Shown here one piece after another: positions 30,104-41,676 of a stretch of 64,000 nt of DNA. Source of the stretch: Prochlorococcus sp. AG-355-B23. Its GTDB lineage: Bacteria > Cyanobacteriota > Cyanobacteriia > PCC-6307 > Cyanobiaceae. Each line of letters begins with the position of its first letter. The first letter of the stretch is position 1. The position numbers and the translations under genes were made by a program. The notes under the pieces are model-generated. The model saw only the letters and a list, made by a program, of their open reading frames with translations. It did not search any database and was not told where the DNA came from. The DNA lies in contig QCDJ01000005.1 in assembly GCA_003280935.1 (NCBI GenBank), forward strand, positions 1-64,000. The letters are read 5' to 3'.

Positions 30104-32137
30104 GTGACTCATATCAATAAAGGTAAACCATTTCCCTTAGGAAGTTCTCTAACTTCACAAGGGGTTAATTTTTCCCTAGTAGCCACAAATGCAGAATATG
30201 TAGAAATCTTATTATTTGAGAAAGAGGACTCTATTTCCCCAAAAAGTATATTGAAACTAGATCAGAATCATAATACAGGTCCCTACTGGCATGCGGAGGT
30301 AAAAAATCTAAATGAAGGTTGTATTTATGCTTTTAGAGTAAAACAAAAAAATAATGCGATTAACAATAACTATGAAAAAAAAGTATTACTTGATCCATGT
30401 TCGAGGGGTATAACTGGGTGGAGAAGTTATAAAAGAGAAAATGCATTAAAAACGCAAGACAATACTAATTCTTGCCTTAAAAGCGTTGTTTGCGATAGAA
30501 AATTATTTAATTTTAAGGATTTTCCTAGACCGAAACATTCTTGGGAAGAAACAATAATTTATGAACTCCATATCAAATCCTTCACTGAATCAAATGATAA
30601 AACTGAAAGTTGTTTTAAGAAATTTTTAAAAAAAATTCCATATCTCAAAGAATTAGGAATTACCTCAATCGAATTACTTCCAATTTTTTGTTTTGATCCA
30701 ACTGACGCGCCAAATGGTTTAGAGAATTTTTGGGGTTATAGTCCCATTAATTGGTTTACTCCACATTTTGAATACCTTTCGAATGAATCAGCTGAAAAAA
30801 ATAGAGAGGAATTTAGACAATTAGTAGAGGAGTGTCATAAGGCAAACATTGAAGTTATTTTAGATGTCGTATACAATCACACTTCTGAAGGAGATTACAA
30901 AGGACCAGCAATATCTTGGAAAGGTATAGATGAAAATCTTTATTACTTTATTGGAAAAGATAAAAATTATCAGGACGTCTCCGGATGTGGTAATACTATC
31001 GCCGCAAACAGAGGATTAGTTAGAAAACTAATAATTGAATCATTAAAATGTTGGGCAAGTGAATTAGGAGTTGATGGTTTTAGATTTGATTTAGGAATTG
31101 CCCTATCAAGAGGAGAAAATCTTTCACCGCTTGATAATCCTCCAATTTTTGAAGATATAGAATGTGAACCAGAACTTATCGATATCAAGTTCATAAGTGA
31201 GCCATGGGATTGTGGCGGTTTATATAAATTAGGTGATTTCCCATCTAAAATTACTTTCACTTGGAATGGTCATTTTAGAGATGACTTGAGGAGATTTTGG
31301 AAGGGGGATAAAGATACAGCTTGGAATATGAGCGATAGAATAAAAGGGTCTCCATCTATTTATAAAGAAGATAATATTTTCCCAAAGTCGATAAATTTTA
31401 TTACTTCACATGATGGATTCACTCTAAAAGACTTAGTAACTTTCAATAGAAAACATAATTTTGCCAATAGAGAACAAAATAGAGATGGAGATAACCATAA
31501 CAATTCTTGGAATCATGGTACAGAGGGACCAACTACGAACTTATTAATCAATAATTTAAGAAAAAGACAACAAAAAAATCTTATTCTTAGTTTACTTATC
31601 TCTAAAGGTGTTCCAATGATACTTATGGGTGATGAGATAGGTAGATCACAAGGCGGGAATAACAATTCTTGGTGCCAAAATAATTTATTGGGCTGGATGA
31701 ATTGGGAACATGGTCAACAAGATTTAGAATTATTAGAATATTTTAAATACGTCATAAAAATCCGAAAAAAACTAATAAACATTTTCAATCCATCATTATT
31801 CCCTAATAATCAATCCAATGAAAATATTCCAACATATCATTGGCATGGAACAAAGTTAGATAGCCCAGATTGGAGTAGTTGGTCTCATACAGTTGCATTT
31901 AGCATTAACAAAGGCAATACTAATCCTCTAGTCTGGATAGGTTTAAATGCATATCTAAAAAGTATCGATTTCCCCTTGCCGAAATGTAAATATAATTGGT
32001 TAAAAGTTATTGACACTAGCATGTCTGAGATTTTTGAACCCTTAACTATTAATGAGAAATCTGTTTCAATAAAGAGTAGAAGCTCTTTATTAATCATTTC
32101 AGAAGAACTATTTAGGACAAAAACTAATTTATTATAA
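30104..32137 (+). CDS. glgX: Glycogen debranching enzyme / isoamylase family (GlgX-like)
   Basis: GVNFSLVATNAEYVEILLF, VILDVVYNHTSEG, DGFRFDLGIAL, FITSHDGFTLKDLV; GTG start. Confidence 0.92.
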   Translation: MTHINKGKPFPLGSSLTSQGVNFSLVATNAEYVEILLFEKEDSISPKSILKLDQNHNTGPYWHAEVKNLNEGCIYAFRVKQKNNAINNNYEKKVLLDPCSRGITGWRSYKRENALKTQDNTNSCLKSVVCDRKLFNFKDFPRPKHSWEETIIYELHIKSFTESNDKTESCFKKFLKKIPYLKELGITSIELLPIFCFDPTDAPNGLENFWGYSPINWFTPHFEYLSNESAEKNREEFRQLVEECHKANIEVILDVVYNHTSEGDYKGPAISWKGIDENLYYFIGKDKNYQDVSGCGNTIAANRGLVRKLIIESLKCWASELGVDGFRFDLGIALSRGENLSPLDNPPIFEDIECEPELIDIKFISEPWDCGGLYKLGDFPSKITFTWNGHFRDDLRRFWKGDKDTAWNMSDRIKGSPSIYKEDNIFPKSINFITSHDGFTLKDLVTFNRKHNFANREQNRDGDNHNNSWNHGTEGPTTNLLINNLRKRQQKNLILSLLISKGVPMILMGDEIGRSQGGNNNSWCQNNLLGWMNWEHGQQDLELLEYFKYVIKIRKKLINIFNPSLFPNNQSNENIPTYHWHGTKLDSPDWSSWSHTVAFSINKGNTNPLVWIGLNAYLKSIDFPLPKCKYNWLKVIDTSMSEIFEPLTINEKSVSIKSRSSLLIISEELFRTKTNLL

Positions 32138-32138
32138 A

Positions 32139-32209
32139 AGCGGGCGGCGGGAATCGAACCCGCATCTTCAGCTTGGAAGGCTGAGGTTTTACCACTAAAC
32201 CACGCCCGC
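32139..32209 (-). tRNA. tRNA-Gly (TCC)
   Basis: Reverse complement GCGGGCGTGGTTTAGTGGTAAAACCTCAGCCTTCCAAGCTGAAGATGCGGGTTCGAATCCCGCCGCCCGC, anticodon loop CTTCCAA. Confidence 0.95.
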
Positions 32210-32270
32210 ATTAAGTAATAGAATTACCATTGCAATAATACATTATCAAACAATAAACAAAGTAAAAAGA

Positions 32271-33668
32271 TTGGAAAATTCACACTCGAAAAAAAATATT
32301 TCTAGATCAACAACAAGATTAATGTTCTCTTATGGGCTAGGAGATGCAGGCACAGGTTTAGTCGCGACGCAATTTGGTTTTTTTCTTTTCAAATTCTTTA
32401 TTTCTGCTGGTTTACCAGTAATAATTGCAGGATCATTATTAATGTTAATAAAGATATGGGATGCAGTAAATGATCCATTAATTGGATGGTTAAGTGATCG
32501 TACTAAATCAAGATGGGGTCCTAGAATCCCTTGGATGGTAGCAGCATCTGTTCCTCTTGGTTTCTCTTTAGCTGCGATATGGTGGACACCCACTGGTTCA
32601 GTGCTAATCAAGACAATTTACTATGCCATAATTTCTATAATCGTAATGACTGCATATACAAGTATTAATCTTCCTTTTGCAGCTCTATCAACTGAAATTT
32701 CTGAAAAAACAGAAATAAGAACAAGACTAAATGCATCTAGATTTACTGGCTCAATAATTGCAGGACTAACTGGTTTAATAATTGCTGGAGTTGTATTAGG
32801 TTCCGAAGGATCAGCAAATAATGAATATTTTTTAATGGGTAAAATAAGCGGATGTATTGCAGTTGGAGCAACATTAATTTCTTGTTGGGGATTAGCTCCA
32901 TTTGCAAAAAAAGCAAGAAGGCCTTCAGGAAAAGTTGAAGCAATAGCACTTCAATTCAAAAGGATCTTCAGAAATAAAAAATTTCTTAAAGTTATTACGC
33001 TTTATATTCTTCTCTGGTGCGCCTTACAATTAATGCAAACAGTAGCATTAATCTATGTCGAGGATGTGCTGAATGTACCAACATATATTGCGAAGTGGAT
33101 CCCGATACCTTTCCAAATTAGCGCTTTAGTGGGTTTACAAATATGGACCAGAGTATCAAATAAATTGAACAGGGTTTCAGCTTTAAACTATGGGGCGATT
33201 ATGTGGATTATTTCATGTACAGCAGCTTTATTTTTACCTTCATTATCAAAAATTTCAGGAGTTGGAGATAGTTTATTCCTAAATGCCAGCAACATATTTC
33301 TTTTTATTCTTTTAATTTTCATAATCTGTCTTATTGGCATTGGAGCTTCAACCGCTTTTCTTATCCCTTGGTCACTACTTCCTGATGCAATAGACGAAGA
33401 CCCAGAGAAACCAGCAGGATTATATACTGCTTGGATGGTACTGATTCAGAAGATTGGTATCGCGTTTAGTGTTCAATTATTAGGATTTTTATTGTATTTA
33501 TCAGGTTATCAATCATGCTTTGTTGATAAAGATGGTCTAAATATTATTGAACAATGCTACTCAGCACAATTAACTATTAGATTATGTATTGGTTTTATAC
33601 CCTCAATATTGGTAATAATTGGTCTTTTAATAATGAGAAAATGGGATCGAAAATTAATTACAAACTAA
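32271..33668 (+). CDS. GPH-type sodium:sugar symporter (MFS, MelB-like)
   Basis: MFSYGLGDAGTGLV, DAVNDPLIGWLSDRTKSRWGPRIPWM; about 12 TM segments; TTG start. Confidence 0.85.
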   Translation: MENSHSKKNISRSTTRLMFSYGLGDAGTGLVATQFGFFLFKFFISAGLPVIIAGSLLMLIKIWDAVNDPLIGWLSDRTKSRWGPRIPWMVAASVPLGFSLAAIWWTPTGSVLIKTIYYAIISIIVMTAYTSINLPFAALSTEISEKTEIRTRLNASRFTGSIIAGLTGLIIAGVVLGSEGSANNEYFLMGKISGCIAVGATLISCWGLAPFAKKARRPSGKVEAIALQFKRIFRNKKFLKVITLYILLWCALQLMQTVALIYVEDVLNVPTYIAKWIPIPFQISALVGLQIWTRVSNKLNRVSALNYGAIMWIISCTAALFLPSLSKISGVGDSLFLNASNIFLFILLIFIICLIGIGASTAFLIPWSLLPDAIDEDPEKPAGLYTAWMVLIQKIGIAFSVQLLGFLLYLSGYQSCFVDKDGLNIIEQCYSAQLTIRLCIGFIPSILVIIGLLIMRKWDRKLITN

Positions 33669-33677
33669 TATAAAGAT

Positions 33678-34433
33678 ATGCATTACCTTAATTTTTTCAA
33701 AAGACTTCTAAGCAGCCTAGTCATTGGCGGGCAGGCAGTAAATTTTATCTTTAAGGGTAAAATTTCCAAAAATGATCTCTTTGACCAACTTATGGAGTCA
33801 GGTCCTGGTAGTTTATTAATTGTATTAATTACAGGAATTGCCGCAGGTACAGTTTTTAATATTCAAGTTGCATCACAACTTACAAGTATGGGGGTTTCAA
33901 GTGAAATTGGAGGTTTATTAGCAGTAGGCATGGCAAGAGAAATGGCTCCTCTTCTAACTGCTACTTTAATGACTGGAAAGGTTGCCACTGCCTACGCTGC
34001 TCAACTGGGCACTATGAAAGTCACAGAACAAATTGAGGCAATAACCATGTTAAGGACCGAACCAGTCCAATATTTGGTAGTCCCAAGGTTACTATCGATG
34101 GTAATAATGTCTCCGATACAGTGTCTTTTATTTTTATCTGTAGCTTTGTGGAGTGGACAAATTTGGAGCACAATTTTTTATAAAGTTCCTCCAATAGTTT
34201 TTTGGACATCTGTAAGATCAGGTAATGTGAGTTTAACCAGTACAGACTTAACTTCAATGTTAATAAAATCTGTAGTTTTCGGATTACTTATTTCAATCAT
34301 TGCTTGTGGATATGGACTTACAACCAAAGGAGGTCCAAAAGAAGTTGGAACAAGTACAACAGGTGCTGTTGTAATGACTCTCGTTACTGTATCTTTAATG
34401 GATGTATTACTAACACAAATTTTATTTGGATGA
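33678..34433 (+). CDS. MlaE-family ABC transporter permease
   Basis: MAREMAPLLTATLMTGKVATAYAAQLGTMKVTEQIEA(I)TMLRTEPVQYLVVPRLL. Confidence 0.9.
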   Translation: MHYLNFFKRLLSSLVIGGQAVNFIFKGKISKNDLFDQLMESGPGSLLIVLITGIAAGTVFNIQVASQLTSMGVSSEIGGLLAVGMAREMAPLLTATLMTGKVATAYAAQLGTMKVTEQIEAITMLRTEPVQYLVVPRLLSMVIMSPIQCLLFLSVALWSGQIWSTIFYKVPPIVFWTSVRSGNVSLTSTDLTSMLIKSVVFGLLISIIACGYGLTTKGGPKEVGTSTTGAVVMTLVTVSLMDVLLTQILFG

Positions 34434-34842
34434 TGCTATGTTTAATACTAAATCAAAAAAAGAGGATCCAGTAATAATATCTCCTTCATTTCAGTTGCCA
34501 ATCATTCTAATAGTTTTAAGTTTTATGCTTTTGTTTTTGAATATTGGTTCTTTGCCAACAATAGTTTTTGCTTCATTTAGCTTTTTTTTATTACTTCAGT
34601 CATTCACTTTAAGAATAAAAATAACAAACGATGATTTTATCGTTTTACAATTAGGGAAAGAGATTAGAACTTTTCCATTTAAGAACTGGATATCATGGAA
34701 ATTCTTTTTCCCTATAATCCCAGGTATTTTTTATTTTAGAGAAAAGTCAAGTCCTCATTTATTACCAATTTTATTTAATCCAAAGCAATTAAAAGATGAG
34801 CTTATGAAAAAAGTTGAATCCCTGGAAATTAAAAATTCTTAA
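34426..34842 (+). CDS. Conserved hypothetical membrane protein (DUF3119-like)
   Basis: Two TM helices and C-terminal PH-like segment; conserved-context inference. Confidence 0.6.
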   Translation: MDDAMFNTKSKKEDPVIISPSFQLPIILIVLSFMLLFLNIGSLPTIVFASFSFFLLLQSFTLRIKITNDDFIVLQLGKEIRTFPFKNWISWKFFFPIIPGIFYFREKSSPHLLPILFNPKQLKDELMKKVESLEIKNS

Positions 34843-34877
34843 AATTCAGACTTTGCCAAATCATCAAAATTATTTAA

Positions 34878-35888
34878 ATGACCAATACAGAAATTTCCGA
34901 CAATAATCCTGAAAAGGAATTAAAAATAGATAAGTCAATTTCAAATGATAATACAAAACAAATTAGTAAGAAAAATTCAACTCAAAATAAAAAAATTATA
35001 CCGAAAAATGATAAATCAACTAAATCTTTTGATGAAATTTCTAATGAAATTTTTAGAGATCTCTTTTCAAAAAAAGATTCTTTAGTTAAAGAAATAAAAG
35101 AGTTAGAAACAAAAAAAAATGAAATAGAAAAAGATATTGAGTCTAATTTTAAAGGACAGTCAGATAATATTGCTAAAAGAGTTAAAGGCTTTCAAGAGTA
35201 CTTAACTGGAGCTTTGCAGAATCTTTCACAAAATGTAGAGAAACTTGAATTAGTTTCTCAACCAATAATCGTAAAGCCTTCTCCCCTTGATGAGAAAAAG
35301 CAAGACAATAGCACAAATAATGTGGTTAATGTTCCTGCTCTTTCAGAGACATTTAAGCCAGATAAAGAGATTATCAAAAGGTGCTTTTCAAGTTTCACAG
35401 AACAACCCGACTTTTATGCAGAACCTTGGAAATTAAGACGGAGTCTTGATTCCTCAGATATAGAAATTATGGATGATTGGTTCTTTAACATGGGCGGAAG
35501 AGGTTCTCTTGAAAGTAGAGGTTCTCGACAAAAAAATGCCTTGTTATCAGCTGGCTTAATATCTATTCTTGGGGAATTATATGGAGATCAATTTCAAACT
35601 CTTATTTTAGCTTCGCAGCCTGAACGATTAGGTGAATGGAGAAGAATTCTTCAAGATTCACTTGGTCTAACAAGGGATGACTTTGGACCTAATAGTGGGA
35701 TTGTTCTGTTTGAAAGGCCTGAAGGTGTCATCGAAAGAGCTGACAGATTAGAAGCCAATGAAGAATTGCCATTTATTATCATTGATGCGGCAGAAACTTC
35801 TGTTGAAATTCCAATACTTCAATTCCCATTATGGGTTGCATTTGCTGGTTCAGATAATGAAATTTACGATGATCTTGAACTAAACTAA
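34878..35888 (+). CDS. Conserved cyanobacterial protein (DUF3086-like)
   Basis: Coiled-coil N-terminus then [39 protein letters not shown]; next to plsY. Confidence 0.65.
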   Translation: MTNTEISDNNPEKELKIDKSISNDNTKQISKKNSTQNKKIIPKNDKSTKSFDEISNEIFRDLFSKKDSLVKEIKELETKKNEIEKDIESNFKGQSDNIAKRVKGFQEYLTGALQNLSQNVEKLELVSQPIIVKPSPLDEKKQDNSTNNVVNVPALSETFKPDKEIIKRCFSSFTEQPDFYAEPWKLRRSLDSSDIEIMDDWFFNMGGRGSLESRGSRQKNALLSAGLISILGELYGDQFQTLILASQPERLGEWRRILQDSLGLTRDDFGPNSGIVLFERPEGVIERADRLEANEELPFIIIDAAETSVEIPILQFPLWVAFAGSDNEIYDDLELN

Positions 35889-35893
35889 GGTTT

Positions 35894-36487
35894 ATGAATA
35901 TCTTAATAATTTGTACAAGTTATCTTTTAGGATCACTCCCGACAGGTTTTTTAATTGGAAAATATCTCAAAAATATAGATCTAAGAACTATGGGTTCTGG
36001 ATCTACAGGTGCCACAAATGTCTTAAGAAATGTTGGGAAATGGCCAGCACTTTTTGTGTTTATCATTGACGTTGGGAAAGGCCTTATTGCAGTGAAAATT
36101 GCTCAAAATTATACAGATCAAGGATTAATAGAGGTAATAGCAGGGATATCCGCTATCTCAGGACATATTTGGCCAATATGGCTTAGAGGTAAAGGAGGAA
36201 AAGCTGTTGCTACTGGATTAGGTATGTTTTTAGCTCTTTCTTGGAAAGTTGGTCTCGCATCTCTTGGCATTTTTTTAATAGTTCTAACAAAAACTAAATT
36301 TGTTTCTTTATCCAGTATTTCAGCTGCAATCTTACTTCCTATTTTTATGTTTTTTTATCTAGGTAAATTTATGCACTCATACTTTTTTATAAGTTTAATT
36401 GTGGCATTATTAGTAATCTGGAAACATAGAACAAACATAACGAGATTGATTAAGGGAGAAGAATCCAAAATCAATCAGAATCAATAG
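35894..36487 (+). CDS. plsY: Glycerol-3-phosphate acyltransferase PlsY
   Basis: [45 protein letters not shown]. Confidence 0.95.
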   Translation: MNILIICTSYLLGSLPTGFLIGKYLKNIDLRTMGSGSTGATNVLRNVGKWPALFVFIIDVGKGLIAVKIAQNYTDQGLIEVIAGISAISGHIWPIWLRGKGGKAVATGLGMFLALSWKVGLASLGIFLIVLTKTKFVSLSSISAAILLPIFMFFYLGKFMHSYFFISLIVALLVIWKHRTNITRLIKGEESKINQNQ

Positions 36488-37202
36488 ATTTAAATATTTC
36501 TATTAGAGCTTTATTAGGATCTATAGCTTTTGAAATTGATCTGCCAATGACTAACTTGGAAGCGCCATTCTCTATAGCTTCATAAGGAGTCATAATTCTA
36601 TTTTGATCATCTTTATTGTCAACATTTAATCTGATACCTGGTGTAATAAGTTCAAAATTATCCTTATAAAGAGATCTCAACATTTTTACCTCCCAAGCGG
36701 AACAAACACATCCATCTAATCCGGCATCAAAAGATAACTTTGCAAGTCTCAATACATTTTCTTCAATTGTATTATTTCTATCAAGATCAGTTTGAAAATC
36801 TATAAGAGAAAAGCTTGTTAAAACAGTTATTCCTATAACCAATGGAGGTTTTACACTAACTGAGGTGGCTCCTTCTAAAGATGCTTTTTTCGAATCCTTA
36901 AGAGCTTTTAAACCTGCTGAAGCATGAATAGAAATTATATCAACCCCTAATTTTGAAACTTGGAAACATGCTGCTCGCATTGTATTTGGAATATCATGAA
37001 ATTTTAAGTCTAAAAAAATTTTTTTATTTAAACCTTTTAATATTTCAATAACCCTCGGACCTTCCCTAACAAAAAGTTCTAACCCAACTTTCACCCACTT
37101 AATATTAGGACATTTTTCCAAAAGTAATTTTGCTTGACTTACATCTAATCCATCAATTGCCAATATTATTTTATCCTCCGAATTAAATCTGTTATTCATC
37201 AA
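36471..37202 (-). CDS. pyrF: Orotidine 5'-phosphate decarboxylase
   Basis: [33 protein letters not shown]...VIGRSISKA. Confidence 0.95.
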   Translation of the reverse strand: MMNNRFNSEDKIILAIDGLDVSQAKLLLEKCPNIKWVKVGLELFVREGPRVIEILKGLNKKIFLDLKFHDIPNTMRAACFQVSKLGVDIISIHASAGLKALKDSKKASLEGATSVSVKPPLVIGITVLTSFSLIDFQTDLDRNNTIEENVLRLAKLSFDAGLDGCVCSAWEVKMLRSLYKDNFELITPGIRLNVDNKDDQNRIMTPYEAIENGASKLVIGRSISKAIDPNKALIEIFKSIDSD

Positions 37203-37205
37203 TTT

Positions 37206-38444
37206 TCAGTTTTCAAACCTCTTAATTATTTTTTTTCCAATTTGCAAAATTTTTCCTTCCAAATCATTTTTTGAATTAAAAACTAAATCAGGATTTATTA
37301 CTTTCTGACTATCAATTTTTACACCCCCACCTTTAATAGATCTTTTGGATTCGCTGCTAGATTTGAAAAGTTTTAGTGCACTTAACAAGTAGAAAAACTT
37401 TACTGGGAAAACTACTTCTTTTAAAGAAATCTCTGGAATTTCTCCAACTTTTTCTTTTTGTCCAAGGAATAATTTTTCGCAGTTTGATTGCGCCTTTAAT
37501 GCTTCTTGGGCCCCATGGAATAAAGTAGTAACTTCTAAAGCCATCCTTCTCTGTAATTCACGAGGATTTGAATTTTCCAGAAAATTTAAATCTAATTCAG
37601 TAAGTAATTCAAAATAGGTGGGTATTATATTATCGGGTACTTTTTCTAATTTTGAATACATTGAAAGAGGATCTTCATTTAAACCGACGGTGTTAAATTC
37701 AGATTTACTCATCTTCTTAATTCCATCTAAACCTGTCAAAATTGGCAGCAGAACACCAAATTGAGGGTCTTGTTTAAAATGCCTTTGAAGGTCTCTTCCT
37801 ATTGCAATATTAAATTTCTGATCTGTGCCTCCAAGCTCAATATCTGATTGAACAATTACCGAATCGTAACCTTGTAATAGTGGATATAAGAATTCATGCA
37901 AAGCAATTGGGACTTGCGAGGTGTACCTTTTATTAAATTCCTCCTTAGCTAGCATTTGACTAACTGTTGCACTCCCCATTAATTCAATTATCGAATTAAG
38001 ATTTAATCCTTTTAACCATTCACTGTTATATCTAATTTCTATTCTATCTTTTGAATCAAAATCTAAAATAGATTCATTGGCTGGCTTTCCCATCCCTAGT
38101 TGAGTTAAGTATGTTTTTGCATTATCCATAACTTGTTTTTCCGATAACTGAACTCTTGTTTTGTTTTTTCCCGTTGGATCTCCAATTTGAGCAGTAAAAT
38201 CCCCAATAATTAAAACTGCAATATGTCCATTATCTTGGAATGCCCTAAGTTTTTTAAACAATATGCTGTGCCCAAGATGAATATCGGTTCCAGTTGGATC
38301 GATGCCGAGTTTAACCCTTAATTTTTTATTATTTTTTTTCGCATGATCAATTATCTCGGAAAAGGTTTGATCTGTTCCCTTAATTGGAAAATATTCTTCT
38401 ATTCCTCTTGAAAGCCATGATGGCAATTTTAAAATATCTGTCAT
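37206..38444 (-). CDS. tyrS: Tyrosyl-tRNA synthetase
   Basis: [36 protein letters not shown]. Confidence 0.95.
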   Translation of the reverse strand: MTDILKLPSWLSRGIEEYFPIKGTDQTFSEIIDHAKKNNKKLRVKLGIDPTGTDIHLGHSILFKKLRAFQDNGHIAVLIIGDFTAQIGDPTGKNKTRVQLSEKQVMDNAKTYLTQLGMGKPANESILDFDSKDRIEIRYNSEWLKGLNLNSIIELMGSATVSQMLAKEEFNKRYTSQVPIALHEFLYPLLQGYDSVIVQSDIELGGTDQKFNIAIGRDLQRHFKQDPQFGVLLPILTGLDGIKKMSKSEFNTVGLNEDPLSMYSKLEKVPDNIIPTYFELLTELDLNFLENSNPRELQRRMALEVTTLFHGAQEALKAQSNCEKLFLGQKEKVGEIPEISLKEVVFPVKFFYLLSALKLFKSSSESKRSIKGGGVKIDSQKVINPDLVFNSKNDLEGKILQIGKKIIKRFEN

Positions 38445-38463
38445 ATGGCTTTAACCGTTAACT

Positions 38464-38787
38464 TTAAGAAGTTTTATCAAGTTCATCCTTCATTCTTATT
38501 AGGGTTTTATTCATTTGATCAAACATTTGATCGGGAGTAATCCCAAATTGACTTAACTGTGTCTTTAATTGTTCTACTGTCATTTTTGCTTGAAAATCTT
38601 CAGACAATTCAAATCTCTTCATAAAAACCTTATAACGATCCATAAGTGATTCCATTTTTTTTATAAACATTTTTTTTCCTTCTCTATCAAATTTCCCATA
38701 ATCAGAACCAAGTTTCATAAGTTCTTGGTAATCTGTAAAAAGCTTTTTAGCTTCTTCTTGAACGATGTCTGACTCAAAGAATCCCAT
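38464..38787 (-). CDS. Conserved cyanobacterial protein (DUF1825-like); start moved to MGFFESDIVQEE
   Basis: MGFFESDIVQEEAKKLFTDYQELMKLG... typical short helical cyanobacterial protein. Confidence 0.75.
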   Translation of the reverse strand: MGFFESDIVQEEAKKLFTDYQELMKLGSDYGKFDREGKKMFIKKMESLMDRYKVFMKRFELSEDFQAKMTVEQLKTQLSQFGITPDQMFDQMNKTLIRMKDELDKTS

Positions 38788-38937
38788 TTCTATTTTTTTA
38801 CTTCGCAGATTAAGGCTCAATTACAAGATAACAAGAATCTTTTAAATTGATTAGAAGATTAATAAATTTTAGTTTATAAATATTTCTTTGATTTTTATTT
38901 TTTCAGAATTAAATTTAGTAGACATGTTTCATAAATA

Positions 38938-39549
38938 TTGGAAAAATTTAACGTAAATAATATTTCAAACCAAAATAGACAATTTGAATTATTTGGTTCA
39001 AATGTAAATACATCAATTAATTTTCAACACTCAAATAATCTAAAAATCAAAGGCGAAATCCTAACAGAATGGAGGGACAAAATATATAATCACCAATTCA
39101 AAATTTCAAAAGATACTCACAACAAAACTTTGCACCAAACAAGTCTTCCTATAAATGCAGTTTCCGATGAAAGAAAAATTGATCCGTTTTCCTTGCAGCC
39201 ATTATCATTGAACTTTTGGAGAACCAATCAATATATACACAATGGGCCAGCAATGTATTTTGTAATTGACTCGATGAAGAGTTCTAAAATAATCCTTTAT
39301 ATAGGAGAAACAAATTCAGCAAATAAAAGATGGAAGGGAGAACATGATTGTAAAAATTACCTCATGAACTATAAAGAAGCCCTAGCTTATAACAAACTCT
39401 CAAGTCGCCAAGATATTCGTTTCTTCTTAGATGTACCTAAAGAAGTAAAATTAAGACGTAAATTAGAACAGCAACTGATATATTTATGGTTACCACCTTT
39501 TAATAAAGAAACTCGAGATAGGTGGGCAACTACTTTCACAAACAACTAA
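38938..39549 (+). CDS. GIY-YIG nuclease-like domain protein
   Basis: MYFVID...IILYIGETNSANKRWKGEHDCKNY and downstream LEQQLIYLWLPPFN; TTG start. Confidence 0.65.
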   Translation: MEKFNVNNISNQNRQFELFGSNVNTSINFQHSNNLKIKGEILTEWRDKIYNHQFKISKDTHNKTLHQTSLPINAVSDERKIDPFSLQPLSLNFWRTNQYIHNGPAMYFVIDSMKSSKIILYIGETNSANKRWKGEHDCKNYLMNYKEALAYNKLSSRQDIRFFLDVPKEVKLRRKLEQQLIYLWLPPFNKETRDRWATTFTNN

Positions 39550-39573
39550 AAGTTAATTCAATCCATTTAACAA

Positions 39574-41046
39574 ATGCAATTTTCCACATTCCAAAAAAAT
39601 CTTGATAACTGGCAAGGTGTTTCATTAATTTTTGGTGTTTTAGAGGAAGAAATTTCAAGCCAACTTGAAAACATAAAATTTGCTATTGACCCAAAATTAT
39701 TACTAAAAAAAGTTACTAAAAAAAAATTTAAAGGGGAAAAAGGAAAAACTTTAAGCTTTGAATTTTTGGATCAAAAATTAGAAACTTTAATCATAGTTGG
39801 CCTTGGCAAATCGAAGGACCTAAATAAAAGTGATATAGAAAACTCTATAGGAAATCTAGTTAGGAAAACAGTTGATAAAAATGAAAAAATCAGCATCTTG
39901 CTACCTTGGGAATTTATAAATTCACAACTAGAAATAAATCAATTAGCAGAGTCAGCCAGATTATCTGCCTATAAGGACAATAGATTCAATCAGAAAAGAG
40001 ATGAGAAGAAAGTCCTTAAAGAAATAGAGTTTTTAAATTTAAAAGAATTTGAGAATATTAGCTTTGAAGAGACATCACAAATATGTGAAGGTGTAGAACT
40101 AGCTAGAAGACTTGTAGCCGCCCCTCCAAATAGTCTTACTCCTCAGGAAATGTCTATACAAGCTTCTCAAATAGCTAAAGATCATGGTTTGGAAGTAAAA
40201 ATTTTAGAGGCAAATGATTGTGAAGATTTAGGAATGGGTGCATATTTAGCTGTAGCAAAAGGTTCTGATTTAGATCCTAAATTTATACATCTTACTTTAA
40301 AGTCAGAGGGGCCTATTAAAGAAAAGATTGCGCTTGTTGGGAAGGGTTTAACCTTTGATTCTGGAGGATACAACCTGAAAGTAGGAGCATCTCAAATTGA
40401 AATGATGAAATATGATATGGGCGGAAGCGCTGCAGTTTTAGGAGCAGCAAAAGCACTTGGAGCAATAAAACCAAAGGGATTAGAAATTCATTTTATTGTG
40501 GCATCTTGCGAAAACATGATAAATGGATCTGCAGTACATCCTGGAGATGTAGTTAAGGCATCAAATGGTAAGACAATTGAAATAAATAACACTGATGCAG
40601 AGGGCAGACTCACATTAGCTGATGCTTTAACTTACGCATCCAATTTAAACCCAGATTCAATAATAGATCTGGCCACTTTAACAGGAGCTATTGTTGTTGC
40701 ATTAGGGAATGATGTAGCTGGATTCTGGAGCAATAATGATGATCTAGCAAATGACCTAAAAGCTGCATCAGTCAAGGCTGGAGAAGAATTATGGCAAATG
40801 CCTTTACAAAAATCTTATAAAGAAGGGTTAAAGTCTCATATAGCTGACATGAAAAATACAGGACCTAGAGCAGGTGGATCAATAACTGCTGCTCTGTTTT
40901 TAGAGGAATTCTTTGATTCAGAGATAAAATGGGCTCATATTGATATTGCCGGGACTTGTTGGACTGATAAGAATAAAGGAATTAATCCATCAGGTGCAAC
41001 TGGTTTTGGAGTTAAAACTCTTGTTCAATGGATTAAAAATAAATAA
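39574..41046 (+). CDS. pepA: Leucyl aminopeptidase
   Basis: [30 protein letters not shown]. Confidence 0.96.
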   Translation: MQFSTFQKNLDNWQGVSLIFGVLEEEISSQLENIKFAIDPKLLLKKVTKKKFKGEKGKTLSFEFLDQKLETLIIVGLGKSKDLNKSDIENSIGNLVRKTVDKNEKISILLPWEFINSQLEINQLAESARLSAYKDNRFNQKRDEKKVLKEIEFLNLKEFENISFEETSQICEGVELARRLVAAPPNSLTPQEMSIQASQIAKDHGLEVKILEANDCEDLGMGAYLAVAKGSDLDPKFIHLTLKSEGPIKEKIALVGKGLTFDSGGYNLKVGASQIEMMKYDMGGSAAVLGAAKALGAIKPKGLEIHFIVASCENMINGSAVHPGDVVKASNGKTIEINNTDAEGRLTLADALTYASNLNPDSIIDLATLTGAIVVALGNDVAGFWSNNDDLANDLKAASVKAGEELWQMPLQKSYKEGLKSHIADMKNTGPRAGGSITAALFLEEFFDSEIKWAHIDIAGTCWTDKNKGINPSGATGFGVKTLVQWIKNK

Positions 41047-41057
41047 CTATATTTACA

Positions 41058-41660
41058 TCATTCATTCCAAAGATTTGTTGATCTAGCGTTATCACCCCAT
41101 AATTTATCCAACCTCTGATCTCTCCCGCATGAGAATCTATAGAACTTATATTTTAATTCATTTCTCTCAGCAAAATCCTGATGATATTCTTCAGCCAACC
41201 AAAATTGACCTTTTGATTTTAGTTCTACAGATATTTTTTCTAATGGCACTCGCAATTCATTAGAAGCGGAAACAATTGCATTTATTGCATCACTTTCCTC
41301 AGTTGTATCTTTGAAAAATATCACTGGCCTATAAGAATCTCCACGATCACAAAATTGACCCTTGCCGTCTAGAGGATCAATATTTCTGAAATAAAGCCTA
41401 AGTATCTCGGGTAAAGTTACCAATTTGGAATCATAGTTTACCAAAACCACTTCCTGATGTCCTTCATGATTTTCGTAAGTAGGATTTTGCAAATCTCCAC
41501 CTGAATAGCCACTTTCTACAAAATTTATCCCCTTTAATGACTCTAAATCATGTTCTAAACACCAAAAACAACCTCCTGCAAGAATCAATTCCTCTGCAAA
41601 AGCGTTTACAGGGTTAACAAATATTGAAAGAGCAACTATAAGAGATAAGAAGCATGTCAT
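41058..41660 (-). CDS. msrA: Peptide methionine sulfoxide reductase MsrA (with signal-like N-terminus)
   Basis: ILAGGCFWCLEHDLESLKG, ESGYSGG, EEYHQDF. Confidence 0.93.
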   Translation of the reverse strand: MTCFLSLIVALSIFVNPVNAFAEELILAGGCFWCLEHDLESLKGINFVESGYSGGDLQNPTYENHEGHQEVVLVNYDSKLVTLPEILRLYFRNIDPLDGKGQFCDRGDSYRPVIFFKDTTEESDAINAIVSASNELRVPLEKISVELKSKGQFWLAEEYHQDFAERNELKYKFYRFSCGRDQRLDKLWGDNARSTNLWNE

Positions 41661-41676
41661 TTTTTTATTATAAAGT

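Noticed and set aside
31885-32211. 108-aa minus-strand ORF MRAWFSGKTSAFQAEDAGSIPAARF...
   Set aside because: Start of the peptide is translated tRNA-Gly; the remainder is antisense to glgX
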